DNA of 39,557 nucleotides from an uncultured Bacteroidales bacterium (GCA_902774055.1 CACYGX010000023.1:1-39557), one strand, 5' to 3'; positions 7,559 through 16,390 are shown, counted from the first letter of the stretch. The notes: generated by a model not told the origin, from the sequence alone. Numbers and translations: made by a program.

Positions 7559-9310
7559 ATGAAAAAGATTACTATTCTTTTGTTGGCTTTGATTGCATGC
7601 TCTTTTGCATCGCAAGCCCAGGATGAGAAGCCGCCCATGAAGTCGGCTATCTTTAACAGCCTCCCCTCGGAGTTTACGCAGTTGGATCAAACCTCTATCT
7701 ATTACAGTATCCAGCAGCGTGAGGCCGCAGGTCCTGGCAATATTACTGCTGTCAGCATCCTCGGTAAAATCGGTAATCAGTACTATTCCTCAACCTATGA
7801 GGCTAATGGTTTCTTTTTTGGTTATCCCCAGAGGGCTGGCGCAGGTTTCCTTTCTGCATTCCAAGTTGAGGGTTACGATGCGGTTCAAGTGAATGCCGCC
7901 ACTGGTACCGAGTCCCATGGCGTTACCTGCACCACAAGTCTTGCTCCTCAGGGTGATGTTGCTGCTAGGATTATCTACACCTTCACCAACAATAATGATG
8001 AGGCTGTGAAGATTAATGCTGGTGTTTGGGGTGATATCATGATTGGTGATAATGACGAAGCTCCACTGGAGCGCCTGAAAAATTCTCTGGAGGCCGTTTA
8101 TGGCATCAAGATGAAATACTCGACCGCTCAGGGTGCTCCCCTGTTGTGTGCCCTCTTTGGTGAAGGCGTTACTGGTGCAACTCCCATCGATGACTACTGG
8201 TTCGGTTATTATCGTAATAACTACAATCCTAGCCAGATTGTTGGTAACTACAACACTAACATTAACAACTACATGCAGGAGAACGGCAACTATGACTGTG
8301 GTCTGGGCTTCTGCTGGAAGAATCGCGTGATTGAGGCAGGCGAGACCATCGAGTTGTCTTGGGTTATCAGCGTTGGTGAGATCGACATCGAGGAGCCCAT
8401 TGTTCCCGGTGAGGACCGCTTCGAGTATGAGGTTGAGGCCTTCGACTTTGATGGCTGGAACGACCTGAACGTTGCTCACCCCGCTCACATCTGGGGCTAC
8501 TATGAGCACCCCTATGGCCAGGAGGGTTACATCGAGTATCAGGTAGATGATGAGAACACCTGGCACCGCATTCCCACCGCATTGGTATCTGGTGAGAACT
8601 TCGACCTGCCCTTCGACATGATGTTCAACTCCGAGCGTGACACCGACCACGTGCTTGCCCTCCGCTTCAACGACGGTTTGGACAACACTGTAGATCTCGA
8701 CGGTCTCAGATGGATCGATGTTCGTTCAATTCCTGTTACCGGTCTTGAGGAGCGCGTTTACAATGGCGAGGCTCAGACCTATGAGGTAACCGTTGGCGAT
8801 AACGAACCGATTATCATCGGCGAGGATGGCGCTTACATCAATCCTGGTGTTTACAACTTCACCGTTGAGGGCGTATTTGCTGAGAACACCATTGGCGTGA
8901 ACGTTGTTGAGTTCGAAATCGTTAAGGGTCAGCCTGTGATCGATGTTGATTTCCCCGAGTCAGTAGAGTATGATGGCCAGGCTCATGGCGCTACCGTTGA
9001 GGTAATTGTTGGTGACAATGACTACATCGTAACCTACGTGAACGTAGAAACCGGTGAGGTTATGACCGAGGCTCCCGTTGAGATCGGCGTTTATGAGGTA
9101 TTCGTTGAGGTACTTGATTCCGAGCTCTATAATGGTATCGAGAACCAGTCCTATGGCGAGATCACGATCTTCAGAAAGCACACTGCTGTAGAAGAGCTGA
9201 CCATTGACAGTGAGGACAACGGCGCATGGTACACCATCGACGGTATCCGTGTTAACGCTCCCACTCAGCGTGGTATCTACATCCACAATGGCAAGAAGGT
9301 TGTGAAGTAA
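7559..9310 (+). CDS. Secreted multidomain protein with MBG-like repeats and T9SS-like C-terminal tail
   Basis: This is a secreted protein of unknown function. The signal peptide is MKKITILLLALIACSFASQAQ. Residues about 25-275 form a domain I do not recognise, rich in Tyr, Asn and Gly. Residues about 285-390 look like another beta domain. Two MBG-like modules follow (about 395-470 and 470-545), recognised by VYNGEAQTYEV and VEYDGQAHGATVEV, the YDGxxH pattern of MBG-type domains. The last 25 residues (WYTIDGIRV, GIYIHNGKKVVK) match the tail common on secreted Bacteroidales proteins, W-Y-x-[LI]-D-G-x-[RK] then GIYIxNGKKVxK, which resembles a type-IX-secretion C-terminal signal. It has its own promoter and a strong terminator. 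No enzyme motif is visible; a surface-exposed binding role is only a guess. Confidence 0.7.
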   Translation: MKKITILLLALIACSFASQAQDEKPPMKSAIFNSLPSEFTQLDQTSIYYSIQQREAAGPGNITAVSILGKIGNQYYSSTYEANGFFFGYPQRAGAGFLSAFQVEGYDAVQVNAATGTESHGVTCTTSLAPQGDVAARIIYTFTNNNDEAVKINAGVWGDIMIGDNDEAPLERLKNSLEAVYGIKMKYSTAQGAPLLCALFGEGVTGATPIDDYWFGYYRNNYNPSQIVGNYNTNINNYMQENGNYDCGLGFCWKNRVIEAGETIELSWVISVGEIDIEEPIVPGEDRFEYEVEAFDFDGWNDLNVAHPAHIWGYYEHPYGQEGYIEYQVDDENTWHRIPTALVSGENFDLPFDMMFNSERDTDHVLALRFNDGLDNTVDLDGLRWIDVRSIPVTGLEERVYNGEAQTYEVTVGDNEPIIIGEDGAYINPGVYNFTVEGVFAENTIGVNVVEFEIVKGQPVIDVDFPESVEYDGQAHGATVEVIVGDNDYIVTYVNVETGEVMTEAPVEIGVYEVFVEVLDSELYNGIENQSYGEITIFRKHTAVEELTIDSEDNGAWYTIDGIRVNAPTQRGIYIHNGKKVVK

Positions 9311-9341
9311 TCTCACAACTTCAACCATCACTAATTAACAG

Positions 9342-9368
9342 GGCGGCCCCGCATGACGCGGGGCTGCC
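9342..9368 (+). terminator. Rho-independent terminator after the MBG-like protein gene
   Basis: GGCGGCCCCGC pairs with GCGGGGCTGCC (11 bp with one G-T pair, loop ATGAC), followed by the T-rich stretch TTGCTGTTTTATT. Confidence 0.85.
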
Positions 9369-9428
9369 TTGCTGTTTTATTATGGGTATTAATCATAAGC
9401 CGTAGAATACTAGAAAAATAGGCGTCAA

Positions 9429-9461
9429 TTGGTTGGAAAACGCAAAAAAACACTACCTTTG
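9429..9461 (+). promoter_or_regulatory. Promoter of the exported Ntn hydrolase
   Basis: TTGG (9429-9432), 21 bp, then TACCTTTG (9454-9461). The ATG at 9493 follows after a leader of about 27 nt. Confidence 0.7.
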
Positions 9462-9492
9462 CGATAGATAATATAACTAAGACACGGATTAT

Positions 9493-10629
9493 ATGAAAAA
9501 GAGATTGTTGATTGCCCTGGTAGCAGTGTTGGGCGTGATTGTCGTGGCCGATGCCTGTACGTCGGCTATCGTGAGCGGCAAACTGACAGCCAATGGTCGG
9601 CCACTGATGTGGAAAAACCGCGACACCAACGACTTGAACAACCGGGTGGAGCGCATTGTGGCTCATGACGGCCTGATGGAGTTTGTCGCCCTGTTTGACG
9701 CTCGCGACCTGCGTGATACCGCCGCATGGATGGGATTTAACGAGGCAGGCTTCGCTGTCATGAACACGGCGTCTTATAACCTTAACGGCAATGACGGCGT
9801 GAAGAATATGGACCGTGAGGGCGAACTGATGCGTTATGCACTGGAGCGCTGCAAGACGGTTGATGATTTTGAGACGCTGTTGAAGACGCTGCCTAAACCC
9901 CTCGGCGTGGAGGCCAACTTCGGCGTCATTGATGCACAGGGCAACGGTGCCTATTTTGAGACGGGTAATTATAAATATGTGAAGTTTGACCTCGCTGATG
10001 CTCAGGATGGCATCCTCATGCGTACTAACTTTAGCTACAGTGGCGTGCAGGATAAGGGTATGGGATATGTGCGAGAAAAGAATGAAAAGACGCTGCTTGC
10101 TCCACACATCGCCGCACAAGATATCACCCCAGCGGTCTTTACCGAAGAATTGTCGCGTACCTTCTACAATTCGCTCCTCGGGAAAGACTTTACCCGTAGC
10201 GGCGACACATGGATTGTGGATCAGGACTTCATTCCGCGTCGCATTTCCACTGCCAGTGTAGTCATCGAGGGTATCGTGCCCGGTGAGAATCCGCGTTTGA
10301 CGACGATGTGGATTGCCCTCGGTTATCCGCCCTGTGCCGAAGTGTATCCCGTCTGGGTGGGTGAGGATGGCGTCGCTGTAGAACTGACCGGCACTACTGC
10401 CGAGAACCACTCGGTGCAGTGTGACAAGGTGAACAAACGCAAGGAGGAGGTCTTTCCTGTCGTGCGTGGAAATGGAAAGCAGTACTTGAACCTGTCCAAA
10501 CTCTACAATAACGAGGGAACGGGCTACTGCCAAAAGCTGATACTGAAGAACAAGCAGGCCTACAAGCGTGGATATGAAGAAATTGCCCGCCGCCGAGCTT
10601 TGTATAATAAGTCTAAGAAGAAACGTTAA
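9493..10629 (+). CDS. Exported Ntn-hydrolase, C45/choloylglycine-hydrolase-like
   Basis: This belongs to the N-terminal nucleophile amidohydrolases, close to the C45 (acyl-CoA:6-APA acyltransferase-like, carcinine-hydrolase-like) or choloylglycine hydrolase families, which cleave or transfer linear amide bonds. A signal-peptide-like helix (LLIALVAVLGVIVVADA) is followed directly by CTSAIVSGK, so Cys22 would become the free N-terminal nucleophile once the leader is removed. PLMWKNRDT (about 37-45) is the usual second motif of this group, placing Arg/Asp near the active site. AWMGFNEAGFAVMNT and EANFGVIDAQGNGAYFETG are also typical. The length of 378 aa is normal. It could act on bile-acid conjugates, N-acyl amino acids or beta-lactam-like amides; the sequence does not decide. 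A small membrane protein follows 33 bp later. Confidence 0.8.
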   Translation: MKKRLLIALVAVLGVIVVADACTSAIVSGKLTANGRPLMWKNRDTNDLNNRVERIVAHDGLMEFVALFDARDLRDTAAWMGFNEAGFAVMNTASYNLNGNDGVKNMDREGELMRYALERCKTVDDFETLLKTLPKPLGVEANFGVIDAQGNGAYFETGNYKYVKFDLADAQDGILMRTNFSYSGVQDKGMGYVREKNEKTLLAPHIAAQDITPAVFTEELSRTFYNSLLGKDFTRSGDTWIVDQDFIPRRISTASVVIEGIVPGENPRLTTMWIALGYPPCAEVYPVWVGEDGVAVELTGTTAENHSVQCDKVNKRKEEVFPVVRGNGKQYLNLSKLYNNEGTGYCQKLILKNKQAYKRGYEEIARRRALYNKSKKKR

Positions 10630-10662
10630 GGAATCACGGACACTACAAGCCAAAACCATAGA

Positions 10663-11136
10663 ATGACCCTCGAGAATTGCTGTGTGACATCAGGTGCCTA
10701 CATGAGGCACCTGTGCGCTATGTTTCTGGCCGACAACTGGCTGTGGATGCTGGCGCCAGTGGCGGTGTGCGGCATTCTAGCCGTGTGGGTGGACGTGAGG
10801 TTTGTCATCGTGGCAATGATGGTATTGTTCATCGTCTTGCCGATGCTGCTGGCATTGCTCTATTTTTACTATGGGTTGTCGCCTGAGGCTAGGTGGTCCA
10901 TCATGGAGAAAACTGTGACCCTAAATGAGGAAGACATGACCCTTGATTTTGTTGATGAGCGCATGAAAAAACACGTCATCCGTTGGGATGACGTGCACTA
11001 TATCATTGAAAAGGATGATGTTGTGACGCTGATGCTCGCTGGGGGCCGGCGTTACACTTGCCTAATGTTGCCCGCATCAGTTGTAAATCCAGACGTTGCG
11101 CAGCTTCTCAGGCAACTGGCTGCGAAGGCTCATTAA
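10663..11136 (+). CDS. Small membrane protein, YcxB-like
   Basis: This is a hypothetical 157-aa protein. Two hydrophobic segments (about residues 25-45, WLWMLAPVAVCGILAVWV, and 47-70, VIVAMMVLFIVLPMLLALLYF) are followed by a soluble domain with EKTVTLNEEDMTLDF, IRWDDVHYIIEKDDVVTLML and a closing leucine-rich helix. This layout is that of YcxB-like membrane proteins, whose function is unknown. The ATG at 10663 lies 33 bp after the Ntn hydrolase, so they may be cotranscribed; later ATGs at 10702 and 10720 are possible. Its last 60 bp overlap the 3' end of the convergent HU/SPOR gene, and both C-termini look genuine. Confidence 0.65.
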   Translation: MTLENCCVTSGAYMRHLCAMFLADNWLWMLAPVAVCGILAVWVDVRFVIVAMMVLFIVLPMLLALLYFYYGLSPEARWSIMEKTVTLNEEDMTLDFVDERMKKHVIRWDDVHYIIEKDDVVTLMLAGGRRYTCLMLPASVVNPDVAQLLRQLAAKAH

Positions 11137-12024
11137 CTGGCTGTAATCGTCGCTGCGTGCGACATACACACACATCATGCCCTTGTAATCCAGCATCTTC
11201 ATGTAAGGAACAAGGGAAGCATATTTGTTCTTGAAGGCGTCCAGTTCGTGCTGGTTCCTTAGGGTGGCAATCACCATATAGTATTTACCTGTCGTGTTAC
11301 CGACAGCGGCGATAGTGGGATTGGACTCAACCACCTCGATGGCTTGGGGTGTAACACCCTGTTGAACGGTCATGCCCAATTGTTGGGCTTGAGGTGCAGT
11401 GACCTCGGGTGCCATGCTTGCGGTATCATGGTTGCGGTCCACAATAATAGGAGTGCTCAACAGTATGCCGAGGCCTACCAGCACGGCAACTGATGCGGCA
11501 ATCTGCCCAGCCTTGCGCAGGAAGGGGTTGCGGCGCATGGGAACAGTAACGGCCGGAGCCTGGTCGTCGGCCTCTTGTGCCGCGAGTTCGCGTTCAAGCA
11601 CGTCAACCGACTGGATACTCAGGTCGGCTAAGCCGTAGTATTGGTCACAGGCGTTGTCGTGGGAGAAGGGCACAAATTCGATAAAGCGACCTTCGTTGCG
11701 GCGGAAATAGCCTAAACGTCCCATCGATACCTCGCAATCCATCGCAAGTTGCTGGCGGAAAGTGGTAACACTGTTAGCGATGAAACTCATGGCTTCGTCA
11801 TAGTTCATGCCCTCACGGCGCACCAGCGACTGGGCCAACAGCCCGTCGTTGTGGCTCACACTGGCATTAAAGCCGATGGCCCGTCGAGGACGCTCCATAA
11901 CCTCATCTGCCTCTTTGTAGAGGGATGAAGTGTAATTGGCGATAAACGCGCCCCAACCGGGAACGACCACACAATCGTGTTGGGTCGTCAAGTGTTCAAT
12001 ATGTTCAATAATCGAAAACATCAT
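11077..12024 (-). CDS. HU-CCDC81-type and SPOR-domain membrane protein
   Basis: This is a Bacteroidetes-specific protein, probably bitopic in the inner membrane, that joins a cytoplasmic HU-like domain to a periplasmic SPOR domain. Residues 1-120 (IIEHIEHLTTQHDCVVVPGWGAFIANY, then MGRLGYFRRNEGRFIEF) form the CCDC81-like prokaryotic HU pair. A transmembrane helix covers about 173-195 (AGQIAASVAVLVGLGILLS). Residues about 246-312 are the SPOR domain (YYMVIATLRNQHELDAF, closing with RNVWIYN), a fold that binds denuded peptidoglycan at division sites. A role linking nucleoid or division to peptidoglycan is an inference. A near-ideal promoter lies so close that the mRNA may be leaderless. The start could be either of the two first ATGs. 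Confidence 0.88.
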   Translation of the reverse strand: MMFSIIEHIEHLTTQHDCVVVPGWGAFIANYTSSLYKEADEVMERPRRAIGFNASVSHNDGLLAQSLVRREGMNYDEAMSFIANSVTTFRQQLAMDCEVSMGRLGYFRRNEGRFIEFVPFSHDNACDQYYGLADLSIQSVDVLERELAAQEADDQAPAVTVPMRRNPFLRKAGQIAASVAVLVGLGILLSTPIIVDRNHDTASMAPEVTAPQAQQLGMTVQQGVTPQAIEVVESNPTIAAVGNTTGKYYMVIATLRNQHELDAFKNKYASLVPYMKMLDYKGMMCVYVARSDDYSQLMSLRSQLPEKLRNVWIYN

Positions 12025-12025
12025 A

Positions 12026-12056
12026 CAAAGGTACTCAGATTGTTCTCCATGACAAA
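12026..12056 (-). promoter_or_regulatory. Promoter directly abutting the HU/SPOR start codon
   Basis: On the minus strand TTTG (12056-12053), 19 bp, then TACCTTTG (12033-12026) is an ideal match. The box ends only 1 nt before the ATG at 12024, so transcription should begin at or inside the first codons. Confidence 0.75.
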
Positions 12057-12098
12057 ATTTTTGGGCAAAAAATTATTAACAATCTGGCCAAATATGGG

Positions 12099-12680
12099 CT
12101 ACTGGCCTTCAAATACCATGCGGTAGGCTGCGGCCTTTTTCTCTAGGGATAAAGGATAAGCCCTTGAGGTGGATGGCATTCGCCATAATGTGATGTTATG
12201 AGAGCCAACGCGGCAATCGACAGGATGCCCGATGGCGGGAATGGCGATAGCGGCCTGGGTTGCAATGACACCTGTCGCTTTTTCTCCGGTAGTGATAATG
12301 GTCTTGATGGTTGGGTGGGCGTCCAGCAAGGCCTCGAGGTCGATAGGCTCGACAATCTCGAGGAATTTATCACTGGCGTTGTCCTTGAGGCGCCTGACGG
12401 CCATCGCTGTGTCCCACATTGCAATATGTTCGCGATCGAGAAAAGCCTTGATGGCGTCAAGGTCGAACCGTTTATTCTCGCTCACCCATAGGGCATCGCG
12501 GTCGCCAAAGAAGATGATGCCCATGACGCGCCAAAAGTCGTTGATGGGGTTTGGGTAGAAAAAAGGCATGGACCAACGGATGGGCTTCGGAGGGAATGTG
12601 CCTAGGAACAAATAACGTGCTCCTTTGGGGATGTAGGGCGGCCAAGGATGCCGTTCCAGTGGTGGTTGATTGCTGTTCAT
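12099..12680 (-). CDS. Uracil-DNA-glycosylase-superfamily protein
   Basis: This is a likely DNA repair glycosylase of the UDG fold, closest in my reading to the hypoxanthine/deoxyinosine type or another small UDG family. Motif A-like LFLGTFPPKP follows a proline-rich start, then FFYPNPINDFWRVMG matches the 'N-D-F-W' element of that branch. ITTGEKA and the final substrate-loop-like segment MPSTSRAYPLSLEKKAAAY (a P-S-T/S-S helix start) complete the fold. From 12680 it has 193 aa; an upstream ATG at 12749 would add 23 residues with no family look. The 3' neighbour HU/SPOR is on the same strand but has its own promoter. The substrate base cannot be told from the sequence. Confidence 0.75.
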   Translation of the reverse strand: MNSNQPPLERHPWPPYIPKGARYLFLGTFPPKPIRWSMPFFYPNPINDFWRVMGIIFFGDRDALWVSENKRFDLDAIKAFLDREHIAMWDTAMAVRRLKDNASDKFLEIVEPIDLEALLDAHPTIKTIITTGEKATGVIATQAAIAIPAIGHPVDCRVGSHNITLWRMPSTSRAYPLSLEKKAAAYRMVFEGQ

Positions 12681-12756
12681 GTTTGCAAAGAAAATGTTTT
12701 TTTGGCTCTGTTGACATGTTTTTCTTGAAAAAAACAATGAATGTCGCATTTTTTAT

Positions 12757-12764
12757 TAATTTTG
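12757..12764 (+). promoter_or_regulatory. -7 box TAATTTTG for the Wza-like gene
   Basis: TAATTTTG fits TAnnTTTG and lies 34 bp before the ATG at 12799. No convincing -33 element is seen. Confidence 0.55.
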
Positions 12765-12798
12765 CAGGTTAGAAATATCAACCAAAAAATAAAAGAAT

Positions 12799-13614
12799 AT
12801 GAAAATCAGAAACCTTTTTATACTCGCAGTTCTCTCGCTGATGTTGTATTCTTGTGGTACTACAGGCAGCGAAATCCCCTATGTGCAGAACATCGATGAG
12901 ATTCCGCCGGCTGCATTGGCTACCGTTGCTAGCCAGTCTGGCGATTTCACCATCAAGCCTGGCGACTTGTTGCAGATTAACGTTTCGGCTTCTAACTCCG
13001 AGTCTGTTGCTCCGTTCAATAAAATCCAATATGTGCCTACTCTGGGTTCAGGTTACGGTCTTAATTACGGTGCCATGTCATCAATCTTCTACCTTGTTGA
13101 TGACAATGGCAATATTGACTTCCCTGTGTTGGGCCGATTGCACATCAAGGGTATGACCAAGCGTGCACTGGAGGATTACGTTGCATCATTGATTTATCCA
13201 CGCTATCTGAATGAGAACCCTGGCGTGGAGTGCCGTATCCAGAACTTCCGCGTCTACTGTCTTGGAGAGTTTGGTCATCCTGGAGTGATTCAGGCCGAAA
13301 ATGGCCGTCTCAACCTGATTGAGGCTATTGCCATGTGCGGTGACCTGACGCTTCAAGGACGCCGTGACAATGTTCTGCTGATCCGCACAGACCCCAATGG
13401 CCTGCGTAATGTTAAGCGCATTGACCTGACCAATGCTAATTTCATGACCATGCCCGAATTTGAGTTGCAGCAGAATGACGTGCTCTATGTTGAGCCTAAC
13501 AAGTACAAGAAACGTACAGTATGGAGCCTGCCGCCAGTTTATGGCGCAGCCGTCAGCATCTTTGGCACTGCAGTTTCAGTCATAACTTTCGTTACAGTGC
13601 TGGCTACGAAGTAA
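12799..13614 (+). CDS. Wza-like polysaccharide export lipoprotein
   Basis: This is an outer-membrane polysaccharide export protein (Poly_export plus SLBB). The lipoprotein signal MKIRNLFILAVLSLMLYSC has its lipobox Cys19. The poly-export domain begins with FTIKPGDLLQINVSAS, with a conserved segment around DFPVLGRLHIKGMTKRALEDYV. An SLBB-like unit follows (VYCLGEFGHPGVIQAENGRLNL, then the basic VLLIRT region). The C-terminus ends in a hydrophobic helix (YGAAVSIFGTAVSVITFVTVLA), which in Wza homologues spans the outer membrane. At 271 aa the length is normal for Bacteroidetes. Unusually, no Wzc kinase or glycosyltransferase follows; clpB is next. rfbC and a GlmU-like gene about 3 kb downstream could supply sugar nucleotides. 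Confidence 0.9.
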   Translation: MKIRNLFILAVLSLMLYSCGTTGSEIPYVQNIDEIPPAALATVASQSGDFTIKPGDLLQINVSASNSESVAPFNKIQYVPTLGSGYGLNYGAMSSIFYLVDDNGNIDFPVLGRLHIKGMTKRALEDYVASLIYPRYLNENPGVECRIQNFRVYCLGEFGHPGVIQAENGRLNLIEAIAMCGDLTLQGRRDNVLLIRTDPNGLRNVKRIDLTNANFMTMPEFELQQNDVLYVEPNKYKKRTVWSLPPVYGAAVSIFGTAVSVITFVTVLATK

Positions 13615-13635
13615 TTTTCACCTGATATATATCAT

Positions 13636-13668
13636 CAAGCGGCTCATCCCATTGGGGTGGGCCGCTTG
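13636..13668 (+). terminator. Strong hairpin after the Wza-like gene
   Basis: CAAGCGGCTCATCCC (13636-13650) pairs with GGGTGGGCCGCTTG (13655-13668) with G-T pairs and a short loop. It is followed by AAATATATAAAA rather than a T-run, so it may act as a processing or weak termination site. Confidence 0.55.
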
Positions 13669-13678
13669 AAATATATAA

Positions 13679-13720
13679 AACTGACAAAATGGCAGTTTTG
13701 TGCTGTTGGCACAAGTGTTG
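13679..13720 (+). promoter_or_regulatory. Dyad and sigma54-like element upstream of clpB
   Basis: ACAAAA-TGGCAG-TTTTGT (13684-13701) is a perfect 6-bp dyad that overlaps a second imperfect dyad (AACTGAC/GGCAGTT, 13679-13697). It is followed by TTGGCAC-N5-TTG (13706-13720), which resembles a -24/-12 (sigma54) promoter except that the -12 GC reads GA. Its place 60-100 bp before a heat-shock gene suggests stress control. This is an inference. Confidence 0.4.
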
Positions 13721-13781
13721 AGAAGATGGAGATGAACGTCTTTATAGACCATGAATTAGCAAATGAAAGGAGAACAACTAT

Positions 13782-16370
13782 ATGAATTTCAACAACTTTA
13801 CTATTAAAGCACAAGAAGTAGTGCAGAAGGCCGTGCAACTGACACGAGCCAGTGGAAACCAGGCTGTGGAGCCTGAGCATCTGCTCAAGGCCGTCTTGAC
13901 CGAGGGCGATGCGGTAGTTCGCTTCATTTTCCAGAAACTGGATATCAATCCAGCCAATGTGGAGCGTCCGCTTGAAGCCGCTTTACTGCGCCTGCCGCGC
14001 GTGAGCGGTGGTGAACCTTACCTGAGTAATGACGGCAGCAAAGTCCTCGAGAAGGCCAATGATATCGCCAGCAAGGGTGGTGACCAGTATGTAACCGTCG
14101 AGGGTATCTTGATGGCTTTGTTCGAAGTCAAGTCAACGGTATCGACTATTTTGAAAGATGCTGGTATGACCCACGATGATCTCGTGGCTGCTATCGGCGA
14201 GTTGCGTAAGGGTAAGAATGCAACATCACAGAGTGCCGAGGAGCAGTACAACGCTCTGAGCAAATATGCCGTTAACCTTAATGAGCGTGCCCGTCAAGGC
14301 AAACTCGACCCGGTTATCGGTCGTGATGACGAGATTCGTCGTGTGCTGCAGATTCTTAGTCGTCGAACGAAGAATAACCCCATTTTGATTGGCGAGCCAG
14401 GTACTGGTAAAACCGCTATTGTCGAGGGTCTCGCACAGCGCATCGTGCGTGGTGACGTCCCCGAGAACCTGAAGATGAAACAGGTTTATTCTCTCGATAT
14501 GGGCGCCTTGATTGCAGGTGCCAAGTATCAGGGTGAATTTGAGGAGCGCCTGAAGTCGGTCATTAACGAAATTACTCAGGCTAATGGCGAAATCATCCTC
14601 TTTATTGATGAGATTCACACCCTGGTGGGAGCTGGCAAGAGCAGTGGCGCGATGGACGCCGCCAACATCTTGAAGCCTGCCTTGGCCCGTGGTGACCTGC
14701 GTAGCATCGGTGCCACAACCCTCGATGAATATCAGAAGTATTTTGAGAAGGATAAGGCACTGGAACGCCGTTTCCAGATTGTCATGGTCGATGAGCCCGA
14801 CGAGGAGAGCGCTATCGCTATCCTGCGAGGCTTGAAGGAGAAATATGAGAACCACCACAAGGTGAGGATTAAAGATGACGCGATTATTTCGGCTGTGCAG
14901 TTGAGTCAGCGCTATATCAGTGACCGATTCCTTCCCGACAAGGCCATTGACTTGATTGATGAAGCTGCAGCCAAGTTGCGCATTGAGATGGACAGTGTGC
15001 CTCAGGGACTTGATGAAATCTCCAGAAAGATTTCCCAACTCGAGATTGAGCGTGCGGCCATCAAGCGTGATGGCGATGAGGCACGTATTGCCGAGTTGGA
15101 CAAGCAGATTGCTGAGCTCAAGGACCGTGAGAGTGACTACAATGCCAAGTGGAAGAGCGAGAAAGAACTCATCAACAAGATCCAGCAGAACAAAATCGAT
15201 ATCGAACAGCTCAACTTTGAGGCCGAGCATGCCGAGCAGAGCGGCGACTATGCACGTGTTGCCGAGATCCGCTACTCGCTTATCAAGCAAAAGGAGGCTG
15301 AGAACGCCAGTATTCAGGAGCGTCTGCGCGAGATGCAGGGCGACAAGGCGCTGATCAAGGAAGAGGTTGATAGCGATGATATCGCCGAAGTGGTTTCCCG
15401 ATGGACAGGCATCCCCGTGACCAAAATGCTCCAGAGCGAGAAGGAGAAACTGCTCCACCTTGAGGAAGAACTTCACAAACGGGTTGTCGGACAAGATGAC
15501 GCGATCAAGGCTATCAGCGATGCCGTGCGTCGCAGCCGTGCCGGGCTGAATGACCCGCGCCGACCCATCGGCTCGTTTATCTTCCTGGGCACGACTGGCG
15601 TGGGCAAGACAGAACTTGCCAAGGCACTTGCCGACTATATGTTCAATGACGAGAACATGATGACCCGTATCGACATGAGCGAGTATCAGGAGAAATTCTC
15701 AGTGACCAGGCTCATCGGCTCGCCTCCTGGCTATGTGGGTTATGACGAGGGCGGACAATTGACCGAGGCCGTGCGCCGCAAGCCCTATTCGGTGGTTTTG
15801 TTCGATGAAATCGAGAAAGCTAACCCCGATGTGTTCAATGTCCTGCTGCAAGTCCTTGACGATGGACGGTTGACCGACAACAAGGGTCGCACGGTAAACT
15901 TCAAGAATACCATCATCATCATGACGAGCAATTTGGGCTCTAGCCTCATACGTGAGCGTTTTGAGCATCTGACGCCAGACAATCGTGATGAGGTCATCGG
16001 CCGGACGCGTGACGATGTGATGGAGATGTTGAAGAAGACAATCCGTCCCGAGTTCCTTAACCGTATCGACGAGATTATCATGTTCACGCCGCTCGACGAG
16101 GAGCAGATTCGACAGATTGTCGCCATGCAACTCAAGGGAGTGAAGAAGATGCTGGCTAAGAACGGTATTACTCTCGAAGCCACCGATGCCGCTATCCAGC
16201 TGCTGGGTAGGGCGGGCTATGATCCCGAGTTTGGTGCACGTCCCGTTAAGCGAGCTATCCAGGGCATGGTGCTCAACCAGTTGAGCAAGGACATCATCGC
16301 TATGCGCGTCAACCGAGACCGTCCCATCATCATCGATGCTCAAGACGGCAACCTGGTGTTCAAGAATTAA
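13782..16370 (+). CDS. clpB: ATP-dependent disaggregase ClpB
   Basis: ClpB is the Hsp100 chaperone that, with DnaK, extracts and reactivates aggregated proteins in the cytoplasm. The complete architecture is visible: Clp N domain (1-145), AAA1 with Walker A GEPGTGKT (204-211) and Walker [13 protein letters not shown] (274-285), then a long coiled-coil middle domain (about 405-525, with many Glu/Lys heptads). AAA2 has Walker A GTTGVGKT (603-610), the sensor/arginine region [15 protein letters not shown], and the C-terminal D2 small domain ([11 protein letters not shown]). The full 862-aa length and the middle domain separate it from ClpA/ClpC. A good Shine-Dalgarno (AAAGGAGA, 10 bp before ATG) is present, unusual for this group. 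Palindromic elements upstream suggest heat-shock control. Confidence 0.97.
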   Translation: MNFNNFTIKAQEVVQKAVQLTRASGNQAVEPEHLLKAVLTEGDAVVRFIFQKLDINPANVERPLEAALLRLPRVSGGEPYLSNDGSKVLEKANDIASKGGDQYVTVEGILMALFEVKSTVSTILKDAGMTHDDLVAAIGELRKGKNATSQSAEEQYNALSKYAVNLNERARQGKLDPVIGRDDEIRRVLQILSRRTKNNPILIGEPGTGKTAIVEGLAQRIVRGDVPENLKMKQVYSLDMGALIAGAKYQGEFEERLKSVINEITQANGEIILFIDEIHTLVGAGKSSGAMDAANILKPALARGDLRSIGATTLDEYQKYFEKDKALERRFQIVMVDEPDEESAIAILRGLKEKYENHHKVRIKDDAIISAVQLSQRYISDRFLPDKAIDLIDEAAAKLRIEMDSVPQGLDEISRKISQLEIERAAIKRDGDEARIAELDKQIAELKDRESDYNAKWKSEKELINKIQQNKIDIEQLNFEAEHAEQSGDYARVAEIRYSLIKQKEAENASIQERLREMQGDKALIKEEVDSDDIAEVVSRWTGIPVTKMLQSEKEKLLHLEEELHKRVVGQDDAIKAISDAVRRSRAGLNDPRRPIGSFIFLGTTGVGKTELAKALADYMFNDENMMTRIDMSEYQEKFSVTRLIGSPPGYVGYDEGGQLTEAVRRKPYSVVLFDEIEKANPDVFNVLLQVLDDGRLTDNKGRTVNFKNTIIIMTSNLGSSLIRERFEHLTPDNRDEVIGRTRDDVMEMLKKTIRPEFLNRIDEIIMFTPLDEEQIRQIVAMQLKGVKKMLAKNGITLEATDAAIQLLGRAGYDPEFGARPVKRAIQGMVLNQLSKDIIAMRVNRDRPIIIDAQDGNLVFKN

Positions 16371-16390
16371 TGTTAAGAGTTAGTAAATAA

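Noticed and set aside
7377-7562. Possible 61-aa gene before the MBG-like protein
   Set aside because: AT-rich, no family look, covers the TAAATTTG promoter box, and ends by overlapping the next start.
9331-10659. Minus-strand open frame of 442 codons
   Set aside because: It overlies the Ntn hydrolase, whose motifs, signal peptide and promoter are clear on plus.
13679-13781. CIRCE (HrcA operator) before clpB
   Set aside because: The dyads seen do not match TTAGCACTC-N9-GAGTGCTAA.
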